Translations under genes and position numbers: made by a program
In this document: piece by piece, positions 34,458-43,016 of the stretch
Numbering within the stretch: the first letter of the stretch is position 1
How the letters are laid out: the number at the start of each line of letters is the position of its first letter
DNA from: Caulobacteraceae bacterium
GTDB lineage: Bacteria > Pseudomonadota > Alphaproteobacteria > Caulobacterales > Caulobacteraceae
Reading direction: 5' to 3'
DNA length: 64,000 nucleotides
NCBI GenBank assembly: GCA_003164925.1
Contig: PLRV01000045.1
Span: forward strand, 1-64,000
The notes under the pieces: generated by a model
The model's database searches: none
What the model was told of the DNA's origin: nothing
The model's input: only the letters and a program-made list of their open reading frames with translations

Positions 34458-36608
34458 ATGACCGATTCCAACAGGACAAGGCCGGGCCGCCTTGGCCGCC
34501 TATGGCATGAGGCCAAGGGCAGCGTCGCGATCATCTTCGCCCTTTCGGCCACGGCCCTGATCGCCTTCCTCGGCGCGGGCCTTGACCTGTCGCGCGCCTA
34601 TGTGGCGCGTCAGGAGCTGTCAAACGTGGCCACTTTGGCCTGTCAGTACTCCACCCGCCCGGCGCTCCTTCAGGTCGCCTATAGCAACAACAGCGGCATC
34701 GCGACCTACGTCAGCCAGGTCAACACCTTCGTCACCCAGAGTCTGTCCAACCAGAACTTCCAGGTCACCCAAACCAATACCACGCCCTTCACCTATTCGG
34801 CCTTGGGCTCCACCGGGCAGGTTACCTTGGCCGCCACCGTCCCCACGCTGTTCCTGCCCATCGTTTCGATCACGTCCCTGCCGGTGGGCGTGACCGTCTC
34901 CTGCGCCACGACCCAGACGCAGAACAACGGCGGGACGAGCACGACCGCCGGAACGGTGGTTGTGAGCGAAAGCTTCGAGAATTCGGCCTGCTCGGGCACA
35001 TGCTGGTCGAGCTTTGAGCCCAACGGTAACCAGAACCAGTTCATCTCCACACCGGTTTCAACCTTTCCGACGAACGTCGGCTATGTCGGCGCGACCGGGA
35101 CCGAGTGGACGGTCATGGGCTATTGCCTGGAGATCGACGCAACGAACGTCATCCGATCGACCTCGGCCGACGGAACGCACGCGGCGGAATTGGACTGCGA
35201 CAACGGCAGCGGCACGGGCGGCGTTTCTTCGATTTCCAACAAGACCTACTACCCGGCGGGAACCTACGAACTGCGCTACTCCTTCGCCGGTCGCATCGCC
35301 TATCCCGACTATGATCCGACCTATATCTGCGGCTCGACCGCGGGCGACGTGTCCTGGGCCAACGACACCAATGCCACCGCCGGATCGGCGACCAATGTTC
35401 TGCGAACCAATCAGGTCGGGGTCTATTTCGACGCGGACCAGAACGGCGCCCCGCCCACCCACGTTCCACTCAGCGGCGTGACCCTCGCCGGCTCCAACCT
35501 GGTCGATGTCTGCGTGACCTCCACCGGCTGGATTCAGCGTAGCGTCAAGATCACGGTGACGACCGCCGGCTACTACTGGCTGAGCTTCGCTGCGGACGGG
35601 GCGAACACCAGCTATGGCGCGGACATCGACGCCGTCCAGGTCTGCGTCACCAGTTGCTCAGGCTCGGTGCAGGACAATTTCCCCAGCGCCTGGACCAGCA
35701 CCCCGCTGCTGTTCGAGGACAGCTTCGCAAGCCCCGCCGCCAGCGGAACGACGGTGAACACCGCCCAGGTTTTGGATGCCGACGACGGCGCCAGCAACAA
35801 CGGCTGGCCAGGCCAGACCCTGAGCTGGGCGACCGGGCCCTACGATCAGGTCGGCATCGTTCGCGCCAGCGCCCTGGTGGACTCCGGCAGCCAGTCGCTT
35901 GAGCTGGACAGCTACAAGGGCTCCGGCCAGTCGACCTCCCGCCGTTCGGTCAGCCGCTATTTCTATCTCGATCCGGGCTACTACTCGATCACCTACGACT
36001 ACATCTCGGCGGTGAAGTTCAACAGTGTCACCGGCACGAACTGCACCTACGCGCCATCGAGTTCCAGCGCCCTTTCGTCCTATTCCAGCACCACCTCCAC
36101 GCCGGGCAAGAACCAGATCACCAACTCCACCGGCAATTGGCCCAAGGACACCAACGCGGTGGCCGTATTCATGTCGCATAGCCTGGAGGCGAGCTACCCC
36201 ATCGGCGGCAGCGGTCTGAACGCCATCACCTCCTATTACAATCCCAGCGGCAGCACGACGACCACGCCCACTGTGGCGCCCGACAGCGTGAGCACCTCCA
36301 GCTACAACACCGCCCAGGTCAATCCGGTGCTGGACTACTGCAACTACTCCTCGTCCTGGACCACGCGCACGACCTATGTCGAGATCACCAAGCCCGGCCA
36401 GTACTGGCTGACTATCGGCGCGGCCGGCGCCAGCACGTCCCAGGACCAGGTCGGCGGCATCGTCGATGACGTGAGGGTCACGGCGCTGAACAGCCTTTAT
36501 GGATCATCGCCCAGCTTCTACGCCGCTGTGCCGACGCCCACGCCGGCTAGCGGCGGGACCGTCAGCTACACAGGCTTCTCCATCGTCGCGGACCCCTTGA
36601 CGCCATGA
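34458..36608 (+). CDS. TadG-like protein with two tandem beta-rich modules
   Basis: A 716-residue protein with a TadG-type N-terminus (GSVAIIFALSATALIAFLGA, then LDLSRAYVARQELSNVA), a single transmembrane segment leaving the rest outside. Two similar modules follow. One runs from about 169 to 395 (begins SESFENS, ends YYWLSFAADGANTSYGAD); the other from about 416 to 672 (begins FEDSFAS, ends YWLTIGAAGASTS). Both are Ser/Thr/Gly/Tyr-rich, with Cys pairs, and look like jelly-roll binding domains. ATG at 34458 has GAGG 7 bases upstream. The protein lacks the usual von Willebrand domain of TadG. Its stop overlaps the next start (ATGA). Confidence 0.75.
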   Translation: MTDSNRTRPGRLGRLWHEAKGSVAIIFALSATALIAFLGAGLDLSRAYVARQELSNVATLACQYSTRPALLQVAYSNNSGIATYVSQVNTFVTQSLSNQNFQVTQTNTTPFTYSALGSTGQVTLAATVPTLFLPIVSITSLPVGVTVSCATTQTQNNGGTSTTAGTVVVSESFENSACSGTCWSSFEPNGNQNQFISTPVSTFPTNVGYVGATGTEWTVMGYCLEIDATNVIRSTSADGTHAAELDCDNGSGTGGVSSISNKTYYPAGTYELRYSFAGRIAYPDYDPTYICGSTAGDVSWANDTNATAGSATNVLRTNQVGVYFDADQNGAPPTHVPLSGVTLAGSNLVDVCVTSTGWIQRSVKITVTTAGYYWLSFAADGANTSYGADIDAVQVCVTSCSGSVQDNFPSAWTSTPLLFEDSFASPAASGTTVNTAQVLDADDGASNNGWPGQTLSWATGPYDQVGIVRASALVDSGSQSLELDSYKGSGQSTSRRSVSRYFYLDPGYYSITYDYISAVKFNSVTGTNCTYAPSSSSALSSYSSTTSTPGKNQITNSTGNWPKDTNAVAVFMSHSLEASYPIGGSGLNAITSYYNPSGSTTTTPTVAPDSVSTSSYNTAQVNPVLDYCNYSSSWTTRTTYVEITKPGQYWLTIGAAGASTSQDQVGGIVDDVRVTALNSLYGSSPSFYAAVPTPTPASGGTVSYTGFSIVADPLTP

Positions 36609-37114
36609 CGGATGTCACCCGGACAAAGCCTCTGCACCGCCTGGGCCGGGCCCTCGTCCGCGATCAGCGCGGCGCTGCGGCGGTGGACCTTGCGCTGCTC
36701 GGCCTGCCCTTCCTGCTGCTACTGCTGGCGATCATGCAGATGGGCTCCTACTACATGACCCAGGTCGCGCTCGACGCCGGCACGGTGAAGGCCGCCGAGA
36801 GCCTGAGGGCGGCTTTCGGCACGGGCGTGACGCCGGTCACCCCCTCGGCGGCGTCCTTGAAGGCCACCATCGTCTCCGGTTCGGGCAACGGCACGAGCAA
36901 CGGCGTCGTGTCGAGCGGACTGAGCGTGGAAATTCAGCCTTTGACCAACCTGGACTCGGGCGCGGTGGCGGTCACCGACGGCCTGGCCAACTACGGCTCG
37001 GCCTGGACCCCGCTGGTGCTGCGCGCCAAATACACCTTCAACACCTTCATGCCCGGTTTCAATTCGACCTGGTCGGTCAATTCCAGCTCCATCGTGCGCA
37101 GGCAGGGGCAATGA
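36605..37114 (+). CDS. TadE-like pilus assembly pseudopilin
   Basis: A 169-residue TadE/TadF-type minor pseudopilin. The N-terminal DQRGAAAVDLALLGLPFLLL, followed by LLAIMQMGSYY, is the TadE transmembrane pattern. The periplasmic remainder is Ser/Thr-rich. It is translationally coupled to both neighbours by 4-base overlaps, so three genes form one unit. No Flp pilin, prepilin peptidase or secretion ATPase is in the window, so these may serve a Tad system encoded elsewhere. Confidence 0.8.
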   Translation: MTDVTRTKPLHRLGRALVRDQRGAAAVDLALLGLPFLLLLLAIMQMGSYYMTQVALDAGTVKAAESLRAAFGTGVTPVTPSAASLKATIVSGSGNGTSNGVVSSGLSVEIQPLTNLDSGAVAVTDGLANYGSAWTPLVLRAKYTFNTFMPGFNSTWSVNSSSIVRRQGQ

Positions 37115-37665
37115 TGAGGATCAAGTCCGTTTGGCCTCGCCGTTTTCTGTGGCATGCCGGGGGCTCGGTAGCGGTGGAATTCGCCATTCTGGCCCCGGTC
37201 ATCATCCTGATGCTGGCGTGCCTCTACGAGTTCGGGACCGCCTTCCAAGCCATGACCGCAGCGAACCGGCTGGCGTCCGAATACGCCATCTCCTGGGCGG
37301 ACTGCGTCGACAACCCCACGGGAACCTGCCAGACCGAGATGGGGCTGTACACGCCCGCCGCGTCCATCGGCAACATCGCCCCGCAACTCACGGCATCCCG
37401 CGTCGGCCTGCAGATGTTCCAGGTGAGCATGAGCGGGACCACGCCGAACGTCACCTACAGCTATCCCTCCGGCGCGGCGCTCAGCGCGGCCCAGACCACG
37501 GCCGCCCAAGCCTCGCTCACCACCGGCGAGAACGGCGTGATCGTGACGGTGAACTACACCTATATACCCGCCGTGTTCGGCGGGCTCACCATTCCCGGTT
37601 TCGGCAACATCATACCCACCGCCGGATTCCCGATGAGTTACACCGTGGTGCAACTGAAGGCCTGA
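37111..37665 (+). CDS. TadE-like pilus assembly pseudopilin
   Basis: A 184-residue protein with the most canonical TadE signature of the three: GGSVAVEFAILAPVIILMLA, with Glu in the position preceding the hydrophobic helix, then LYEFGTAFQAMTAANRLASE. The periplasmic part holds two Cys (ADCVDNPTGTC) that could pair. It starts at ATGATG, overlapping the preceding gene by 4 bases, and is last in the operon. The RpfF-like gene begins 88 bases later. Confidence 0.85.
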   Translation: MMRIKSVWPRRFLWHAGGSVAVEFAILAPVIILMLACLYEFGTAFQAMTAANRLASEYAISWADCVDNPTGTCQTEMGLYTPAASIGNIAPQLTASRVGLQMFQVSMSGTTPNVTYSYPSGAALSAAQTTAAQASLTTGENGVIVTVNYTYIPAVFGGLTIPGFGNIIPTAGFPMSYTVVQLKA

Positions 37666-37753
37666 CCGCGCCCGGCGAAGGGGGAGCCTTGAATGCCGCA
37701 TTCACCAGAGCGCAAACTTTGCCGGGCATGGTCGAATCCTGGCAAGTTGGTCG

Positions 37754-38644
37754 GTGGGCGTTGTGAATTCAATTTTTAGTTTCAGTCCTAGAGAAGCGTC
37801 TGAGTTCCCGCGCTGGACCTTTCAAAATATTGATGTCGATTACGACGCCCGGTCCCGTTCGGTCTGGATGTACTACAAGGAAAACGGACCGCCGTTCTGC
37901 TCCCTTCAAACCTTGATAGATGTGGCGTCTCTGCGAGAATCACTGAGGCTGTTAGTAACATCGATCTATAAAGACGACTTTCCGATCCACTATTTTGTCA
38001 TGGCATCCCGCAAACCGGGCGTATTCAACCTAGGCGGCGACCTGGCGATGTTCGCCCAATCCATTAGGGATCAGGAACGCGAGCCGCTTCGCGCCTATGC
38101 CCACGCCTGCATCAACGTGGTGCACAGCCTGACCACGGCCTTCGGCCTAGCCATCGTGACCCTGTCCGTCATCACCGGGCAGGCGCTGGGCGGCGGGCTG
38201 GAGGCGGCCCTGGCGGAGGATTTCCTCCTGGCCGACGAAACCGCCCAGCTCGGCGTGCCGGAAGCGGCCTTCAACACCTTCCCCGGCATGGGCGCGGTCA
38301 GCTTGCTGTCGCGCCGCCTGGGCGATGCGCGCGCCGAGGAGATCATCGCCTCGGGCAAGGTCTACAGCGGCCGACAGATGTTCGAGATGGGCGTGGTCGA
38401 TATCCTGGCGTCCGAAGGGCAAGCGCGCGCCGTCGCCCTCGCCTGGATGTCGGAGGGCGGCCAGGAGCGTTATGAGCGGCGCCTGGCGATCGCGGGGGCG
38501 CGGCGGCGCTTTTTCCCGGTATCCTACGACGAACTGATCAAGATCACCGACCTGTGGGTCAATTGCTCCTTCGACGTGACTCCCCAGGACATCCGTCACA
38601 TGGAGCGTCTAGCGGCCGCCCAGAAGCGGATGGGCATGAGCTAA
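37754..38644 (+). CDS. RpfF-like crotonase, probable DSF-family signal synthase
   Basis: Crotonase-fold acyl-ACP dehydratase/thioesterase of the RpfF class, which makes cis-2-unsaturated fatty acid signals. The 296-residue protein is close to Xanthomonas RpfF (289). It has FNLGGDLAMF (91-100, oxyanion region), GQALGGGLEAAL with Glu150, and GVPEAAFNTFPGMGAVSLLS with Glu170. The 20-residue spacing of the two glutamates equals that of the catalytic pair E141/E161 of RpfF, and FPGMGA-SLLSR is typical of that family. Start is GTG (another GTG lies 9 bases on), with no strong ribosome-binding site. The downstream gene encodes a PAS-GGDEF-EAL protein, recalling rpfF-rpfR pairs. Confidence 0.82.
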   Translation: MGVVNSIFSFSPREASEFPRWTFQNIDVDYDARSRSVWMYYKENGPPFCSLQTLIDVASLRESLRLLVTSIYKDDFPIHYFVMASRKPGVFNLGGDLAMFAQSIRDQEREPLRAYAHACINVVHSLTTAFGLAIVTLSVITGQALGGGLEAALAEDFLLADETAQLGVPEAAFNTFPGMGAVSLLSRRLGDARAEEIIASGKVYSGRQMFEMGVVDILASEGQARAVALAWMSEGGQERYERRLAIAGARRRFFPVSYDELIKITDLWVNCSFDVTPQDIRHMERLAAAQKRMGMS

Positions 38645-38718
38645 CGCCCTATTAACTAACGATTTTTACGAGCTTTCAAGGGCGTCTGACCGATACTGCG
38701 CCCGCCGAAGCCCTTGCG

Positions 38719-41043
38719 TTGTCGGCATCGGGTGTTTTTATGATCGGAACCAGCGCCGCGCGCGCGCCAAGACCATCGTTACCGGCCGAAATCCATTCGG
38801 CGCTGGTGCAGACCCTTTTCGGTACGAAGGGCTCATTTGTGTCCGGCATCATCGGCGGCCTTCTGGTGCCCGCCGTCGCTTGGCTGCGCACGCGAAACCC
38901 TATTTTTCTGGCGGCCATGGCGGTTCTGCTTGGCATGTCGCTGCTGCGGATAATGGTGTTCTATGGCTACATGCGCCAGGACGACCAGGCCAAGGCCAGG
39001 GAAGCCGCGCGCTGGGAAACGCTCTACGCCACCGGCGCCATTGGCTTCATGCTGTGCGTGGGCCTGACCGCCGCGATCCTTTTCCATCTACGGTATGACG
39101 AGCTGACCAACCTGTACGGGGTCGTCATCGTCATGGGCGTGGCTGGCGCGTGCGCCTCGCGCAACGCCGGCCGGCCCGCCATCGTCCATGGACAGGTGCT
39201 GGGCGCCTGCGCGCCCCTGGCCTTGGTTCTGCTGTTCGAATACAGCGTCTGGTACTGGGGCCTGGCCACCATGATCGGCCTCATGATGATCTCGGTGAAA
39301 TCCACCACCAAGGCCCTGAACCAGGTTCTGGTCACTGCTCTTTTGAACGGACGCGAAGCGGTGATGCAGCGCGCCCTGTTCGCCATGGCGCTCGACAGCA
39401 TGTCCCACGGGCTGTGCATGGGCGACAAGGACGGCAAGATCAGCGTGGCGAACCGTCGGCTGAAGGAATTTTTCGGGCTGGGCGACACCCCCGCGGACCT
39501 TCACGTCGGTCAATTGGCCGAGATGATCGGCCGGGCGGGCCATCTTCCAGCGGCGCGCAGGGCCGAATTCGTGGAGACCTGGGAAGACCACGTCCATCGC
39601 AAGACGCCCTCGACCTTCTGCGAGGTGATCGACGAGCGCACCTTCGACTTCCGCTGCGAGCCCAAGGCTGCAGGGGGTTTTGTGGTCCTGGTGGAGGACG
39701 TTACCGCCCAGCGGATGGCCTCGCAGAAGATCGAGCGCATGGCGCATTTCGACGACCTCACCGGCCTGCCCAACCGCATGCACTTCCACAGCCAATTGCA
39801 GGCTACCCTGGAGGAACCGATCGAGCCGGGCTGGCAATTGGCTTTGCTCAGCGTAGACCTGGACCAGTTCAAGGAAGTGAACGACACCCGCGGCCACCCG
39901 ATCGGCGACGCTCTGCTGCGCCTGGTGGCTAACCGTCTGCGCCATTGCCTGCAGGCTGACGACCTGGTGGCCCGTTTCGGCGGGGACGAGTTCCAGGTGA
40001 TGCTGCGCATTCCCGCCAATATGAACCACGTCGGCGCCATCGCCGACCGGATCATTGAGCGGCTGAGCCAGAGCTATCGCGTCGACGGCCATATCCTGTC
40101 CATCGGTGCGAGCATTGGCATCGCCGTGACCACCGGCGAGGTGCAAAGCGCCGACGATCTGCTGCGCTCAGCTGACGTAGCGCTCTATCAGGCTAAGGCG
40201 GACGGCCGGGGCGCCTATCGCGTGTTCGATCCGTCCATGGATGAGGTGCTGCAGCGTAAGCGCGAGGTCGGTCAGATTCTGCGCGACGCCATCTCCTGCG
40301 GCGACCTGGAGCTACATTATCAGCCGGTGGTGGACAACAACACCGGCCGCATAGTCGCGTGTGAAGCGCTAGTGCGTCTTCGCCAGAAACACGGCGAACT
40401 GGTGCAGCCGGGCGAGTTTATCGAAATCGCCGAAGAAACCGGCCTGATCGTACCCCTGGGCGCCTGGGTGTTGAGCCAGGCCTGCCGCGACGCCGCATCT
40501 TGGCCGAAGTCCGTGCGGGTCGCCGTGAACTTCTCGCCCAAGCAATTTCTCATGTGCAAGGACCTGGCGAACGATATTAGCGAGGCCCTGCGCGAAGCGG
40601 GCCTGGAGCCGGAGCGCCTGGAAGTCGAGGTGACGGAAACCACCATCATCGACGCCAGCAACGCCTTGGCCATGCTGAGCGAGATTTCGGCCTTGGGCTG
40701 CAAGATCTCGCTGGACGACTTCGGCACCGGCTATTCCAGCCTGTCCTATCTGCGCAAGTTCCCCGTGGACAAGATCAAGATCGACAAGTCTTTCGCCATG
40801 GATATCAAATCCCGCGCGTCCCAGGCCGTCATCGGCTCGGTGTCCGTACTGTCGCAACTGCTGAATGTGGATCTGGTGATCGAGGGCGTTGAGACGGCCG
40901 AGCAGCTAGCAGCGCTCAAGATGTGGAACGTGCATCTGATCCAGGGCTATGTGTTCAGCAAACCCCGCCCCCTGGCGGAGATCAAGCCCTTGCTGGAAAG
41001 CCCTTCGCCCTTCGCGCCCCAACGAATGCGGTCCGTAGCCTAG
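38719..41043 (+). CDS. Membrane PAS-GGDEF-EAL cyclic-di-GMP protein
   Basis: A 774-residue inner-membrane protein with about six transmembrane helices (about 38-210), a PAS domain (about 222-335, [20 protein letters not shown]), a GGDEF domain (RFGGDEF near 420) and an EAL domain (CEALVRL near 548, [13 protein letters not shown] near 665, QGYVFSKP). The GGDEF signature is intact, but the upstream I-site RxxD reads QADD, so product inhibition is probably lost. The EAL catalytic motifs are all present. Start TTG at 38719 or ATG at 38740, neither with a good Shine-Dalgarno. It follows the RpfF-like gene by 74 bases. Its TAG stop lies in a palindromic repeat shared with the convergent gene. Confidence 0.9.
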   Translation: MSASGVFMIGTSAARAPRPSLPAEIHSALVQTLFGTKGSFVSGIIGGLLVPAVAWLRTRNPIFLAAMAVLLGMSLLRIMVFYGYMRQDDQAKAREAARWETLYATGAIGFMLCVGLTAAILFHLRYDELTNLYGVVIVMGVAGACASRNAGRPAIVHGQVLGACAPLALVLLFEYSVWYWGLATMIGLMMISVKSTTKALNQVLVTALLNGREAVMQRALFAMALDSMSHGLCMGDKDGKISVANRRLKEFFGLGDTPADLHVGQLAEMIGRAGHLPAARRAEFVETWEDHVHRKTPSTFCEVIDERTFDFRCEPKAAGGFVVLVEDVTAQRMASQKIERMAHFDDLTGLPNRMHFHSQLQATLEEPIEPGWQLALLSVDLDQFKEVNDTRGHPIGDALLRLVANRLRHCLQADDLVARFGGDEFQVMLRIPANMNHVGAIADRIIERLSQSYRVDGHILSIGASIGIAVTTGEVQSADDLLRSADVALYQAKADGRGAYRVFDPSMDEVLQRKREVGQILRDAISCGDLELHYQPVVDNNTGRIVACEALVRLRQKHGELVQPGEFIEIAEETGLIVPLGAWVLSQACRDAASWPKSVRVAVNFSPKQFLMCKDLANDISEALREAGLEPERLEVEVTETTIIDASNALAMLSEISALGCKISLDDFGTGYSSLSYLRKFPVDKIKIDKSFAMDIKSRASQAVIGSVSVLSQLLNVDLVIEGVETAEQLAALKMWNVHLIQGYVFSKPRPLAEIKPLLESPSPFAPQRMRSVA

Positions 41044-41098
41044 ATCCAAATCTGGAGGGCCTGCTCCAGGCTTCAAGATGAAGCCACCAGGCTCTAGG
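41041..41098 (+). repeat. Palindromic intergenic element, diverged copy
   Basis: TAGATCCAAATCTGGAGGGCC, the central GGCTTCAAGATGAAGCC and the closing GGCTCTAG correspond to the right half of the elements at 33871 and 52705. It lies exactly between two convergent genes and supplies the stop codons of both (TAG at 41041-41043, and CTA at 41094-41096 for the minus strand). It probably acts as a bidirectional terminator. Confidence 0.65.
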
Positions 41099-41813
41099 CG
41101 CTCAAGGCCTGTATCAGGGTGGGGTGGGCGATGCGCTGGGCGCGATAGATGCCGTAGGTTGAATTGTGTCGTCGGACCGAGCGGTCGAGGAACTGCTCCA
41201 AACCGGCAAAACCGAGGTTCGGCTCCAGCAAGGATTTGACCAGCAAAAGCTCGTTCATCTGGACTGCGTCCAGGCTCGCTCCGCGCTCCATCAGTCGCTC
41301 GGCGCGGACGAAGCCTATCTTTTGCGAAAGGAAGCCGTAGGTCGCCAAGGACACCGCCGGATCGGCGGCAAAAGAGAACCGCCGGCCCGGTTCAGCGACC
41401 ATGACGTTGCAGGCCAGGGCCAGTTCCAGGTCGGCGCCCGATAGATCGGCCCGCACCGAGGCTACGGAAACGATCGGGACGTCCAGCACCAGGTCGGCCA
41501 CGGCCCTGATCAGTTGATCAAACCCTTGCCCGCCCTCGGAGTCACGCTCCATGTGGTGGGCGAAATCAAACACCAGATACTTAATGCGCCCCCGGCGGCC
41601 CGCGACCACATCCTCGACGATGTGGCCCAGGCGCTCGACGCAGGCATCGTCGAACCCGGCCGCCAGCTTGGTCACCACCAGGCTTTGCTGCGCCTCCAGG
41701 CGCCGTTCGATCAGGCCTTCGACAGGCGCGGCCGGCGCCTTCCGGAGGGAGGACAGCATCGGCAGCACCGCCGCATCGTACTCATAGGAGTCGAAAGCCT
41801 GAAAGCCGTCCAT
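41094..41813 (-). CDS. Divergent crotonase-fold protein, probable pseudoenzyme
   Basis: A 239-residue enoyl-CoA hydratase/isomerase-fold protein (IVSVASVRADLSGADLELAL; ACNVMVAEPGRRFSFAADP). Aligned to the RpfF-like neighbour, the first catalytic Glu is kept (E130) but the second, 20 residues on, is Ala150. Hydratase or thioesterase activity is therefore doubtful, and a binding or regulatory role is possible. ATG at 41813 is chosen because GGTGGAG lies about 8 bases upstream. The frame is open further upstream through a (CAACCG)n tract, giving an implausible Val-Ala repeat. It is convergent with the GGDEF-EAL gene. Confidence 0.7.
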   Translation of the reverse strand: MDGFQAFDSYEYDAAVLPMLSSLRKAPAAPVEGLIERRLEAQQSLVVTKLAAGFDDACVERLGHIVEDVVAGRRGRIKYLVFDFAHHMERDSEGGQGFDQLIRAVADLVLDVPIVSVASVRADLSGADLELALACNVMVAEPGRRFSFAADPAVSLATYGFLSQKIGFVRAERLMERGASLDAVQMNELLLVKSLLEPNLGFAGLEQFLDRSVRRHNSTYGIYRAQRIAHPTLIQALSA

Positions 41814-41866
41814 ATCGCCACTCCACCACAACGGTCGCTGCTTCGAGCAACAGCCGCCTAAGCCCA

Positions 41867-41907
41867 CAACCGCAACCGCAACCGCAACCGCAACCGCAAC
41901 CGCAACC
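41867..41907 (+). repeat. Hexanucleotide tandem repeat (CAACCG)6.8
   Basis: Six full copies and one partial copy of CAACCG, all perfect, sit 54-94 bases upstream of the crotonase ATG on the minus strand. A tract of this kind can change length by slippage and so alter promoter or leader spacing in 6-base steps. No other microsatellite of this length was seen in the window. Confidence 0.9.
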
Positions 41908-42315
41908 AATTCCCGCACAGCGTGAGCTTGTCTTTAACACAAAATAAACCAAACGCGGAAGAGCTCGAGGCAAGAAATTCGTTTTTTATTAATCTCTGGT
42001 CTCAAAGGTTGCAGTTAACCATATTTTTTGGGCGCGCGATGGACGTTAACAATCGTTAACCGCTCGACATATTTCTTTCAAATTCGAGTGGAAGTTTATG
42101 TAGCCGCGCCAAATACCCACTCCGCCAAGCATTGGCTGGGGTATTTCTTCATTTGGCCTGGCCGTTTGGGCGGGCGCGCAAAGGCGTCGACCGGTCAAAC
42201 CGCCGCGCCTCGCCCCACAGGCGAGCAAATCGAGCGGGATTCGAAGCCCCGCTTACAATTTAACATTGTGTTGCGGCGCGGCAATTTACAATCGTGGCCC
42301 ATTGCGCAGAGCCGC
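41908..42315. other. AT-rich intergenic region with GTTAAC palindromes
   Basis: Unusually AT-rich for this genome. GTTAAC occurs at 42014-42019, 42045-42050 and 42055-42060; the last two are 10 bases apart. GTTAAC contains the CtrA half-site TTAA, but the spacing is one base short of the CtrA consensus. No convincing gene was found. The region probably holds the promoter of the crotonase gene. Confidence 0.5.
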
Positions 42316-42658
42316 TCAATCCAGGACCGGCTTACCCCTGAGCGCCTTGACCCCCGAGCGGCCTGACTTGTGCTGCAACCGGCGGAGTTTAGAGGCGTAG
42401 GTGGGCTTGGTGGCCATGCGCGCCTTGGCGCCTGTGCGCCGCCTGCCTGATGAGCGCAAGCAGGCGCTCAACGGCGTCCTGCCGATTCATCTCTTGCGAG
42501 CGGAAGCCCTGGGCGAACAGGATGATCACCCCGTCCAAGGTGAGGCGCGCCCCGACCAGCCGCTCCAGCCGGTCTCGTACATCCTCAGAACGGGAAGCCG
42601 AGCCGCACACATCGAACCTGAGCTCGATCGCGGTGGAGGTTTTGTTCACGTGCTGGCC
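42316..42658 (-). pseudogene. Decayed partial copy of arfB
   Basis: The sequence is homologous to the intact arfB at 46719-47141, starting at GQHVNKTSTAIELRF and running to its stop. The N-terminal 27 residues, including the first Gly of the GGQ context, are missing. A frameshift after LIRQA moves the tail (KPTYASKLRRL, then SGVKALRGKP) into another frame. Identity to intact arfB is roughly 80 percent overall and higher near the GGQ end. Homology stops abruptly at 42658. It lies in the same orientation as arfB, on the far side of the PCMH cluster. Confidence 0.85.
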
Positions 42659-42683
42659 CATTTCGAGGGCGCTCTCCTCAGAT

Positions 42684-43016
42684 CAGGCCCATCGGGAGAT
42701 TGATGAAGCCACTGACATCACGTTGCGTCTCTTTGCAGAGAGCATTGCCTTCGTTCGAGCGATTCAGAACACCGACCTCGTGACGGCTACCCTGTGGTCG
42801 ATGATGGCTGTTCGCTTCCCCCAGATCGCTGCCATGCTCGAAGGAACCGCCCCGACCACGGCGGCCCTGACCCGACGCATCGGCGATGTGCCGCTGCTGG
42901 CCAAGGCGGCCGACACGCGGTTTGCCACCTTTGCGGACCTTGAGGAGGTCTGCTTCGGGGCAAGCCTCACTAAAGCGAGCAGATGTTCCCATGGATGGAA
43001 TCGAGAATGCGGGTGA
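42684..43016 (+). pseudogene. Unrecognised coding remnant
   Basis: The plus-strand frame from REIDEATDITLRLFAESIAF through VTATLWSMMAVRFPQIAAML to FATFADLEEVCFGAS has protein-like composition. It has no credible start codon or ribosome-binding site and begins close to the arfB-fragment breakpoint. The last 47 bases overlap the 3' end of the MarR gene. It may be the C-terminal part of a gene cut by the rearrangement. A TTG at 42722 could start a short protein. The family is unknown. Confidence 0.3.

Noticed and set aside
41814..41918. N-terminal extension of the pseudo-crotonase encoding a Val-Ala repeat
   Set aside because: It is translation of the hexanucleotide tract, starts at a GTG without a ribosome-binding site, and a good Shine-Dalgarno precedes the internal ATG at 41813.
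42028..42366. A 112-codon plus-strand frame in the AT-rich gap
   Set aside because: No ribosome-binding site, no recognisable domain, and its 3' part runs antisense through the arfB pseudogene.
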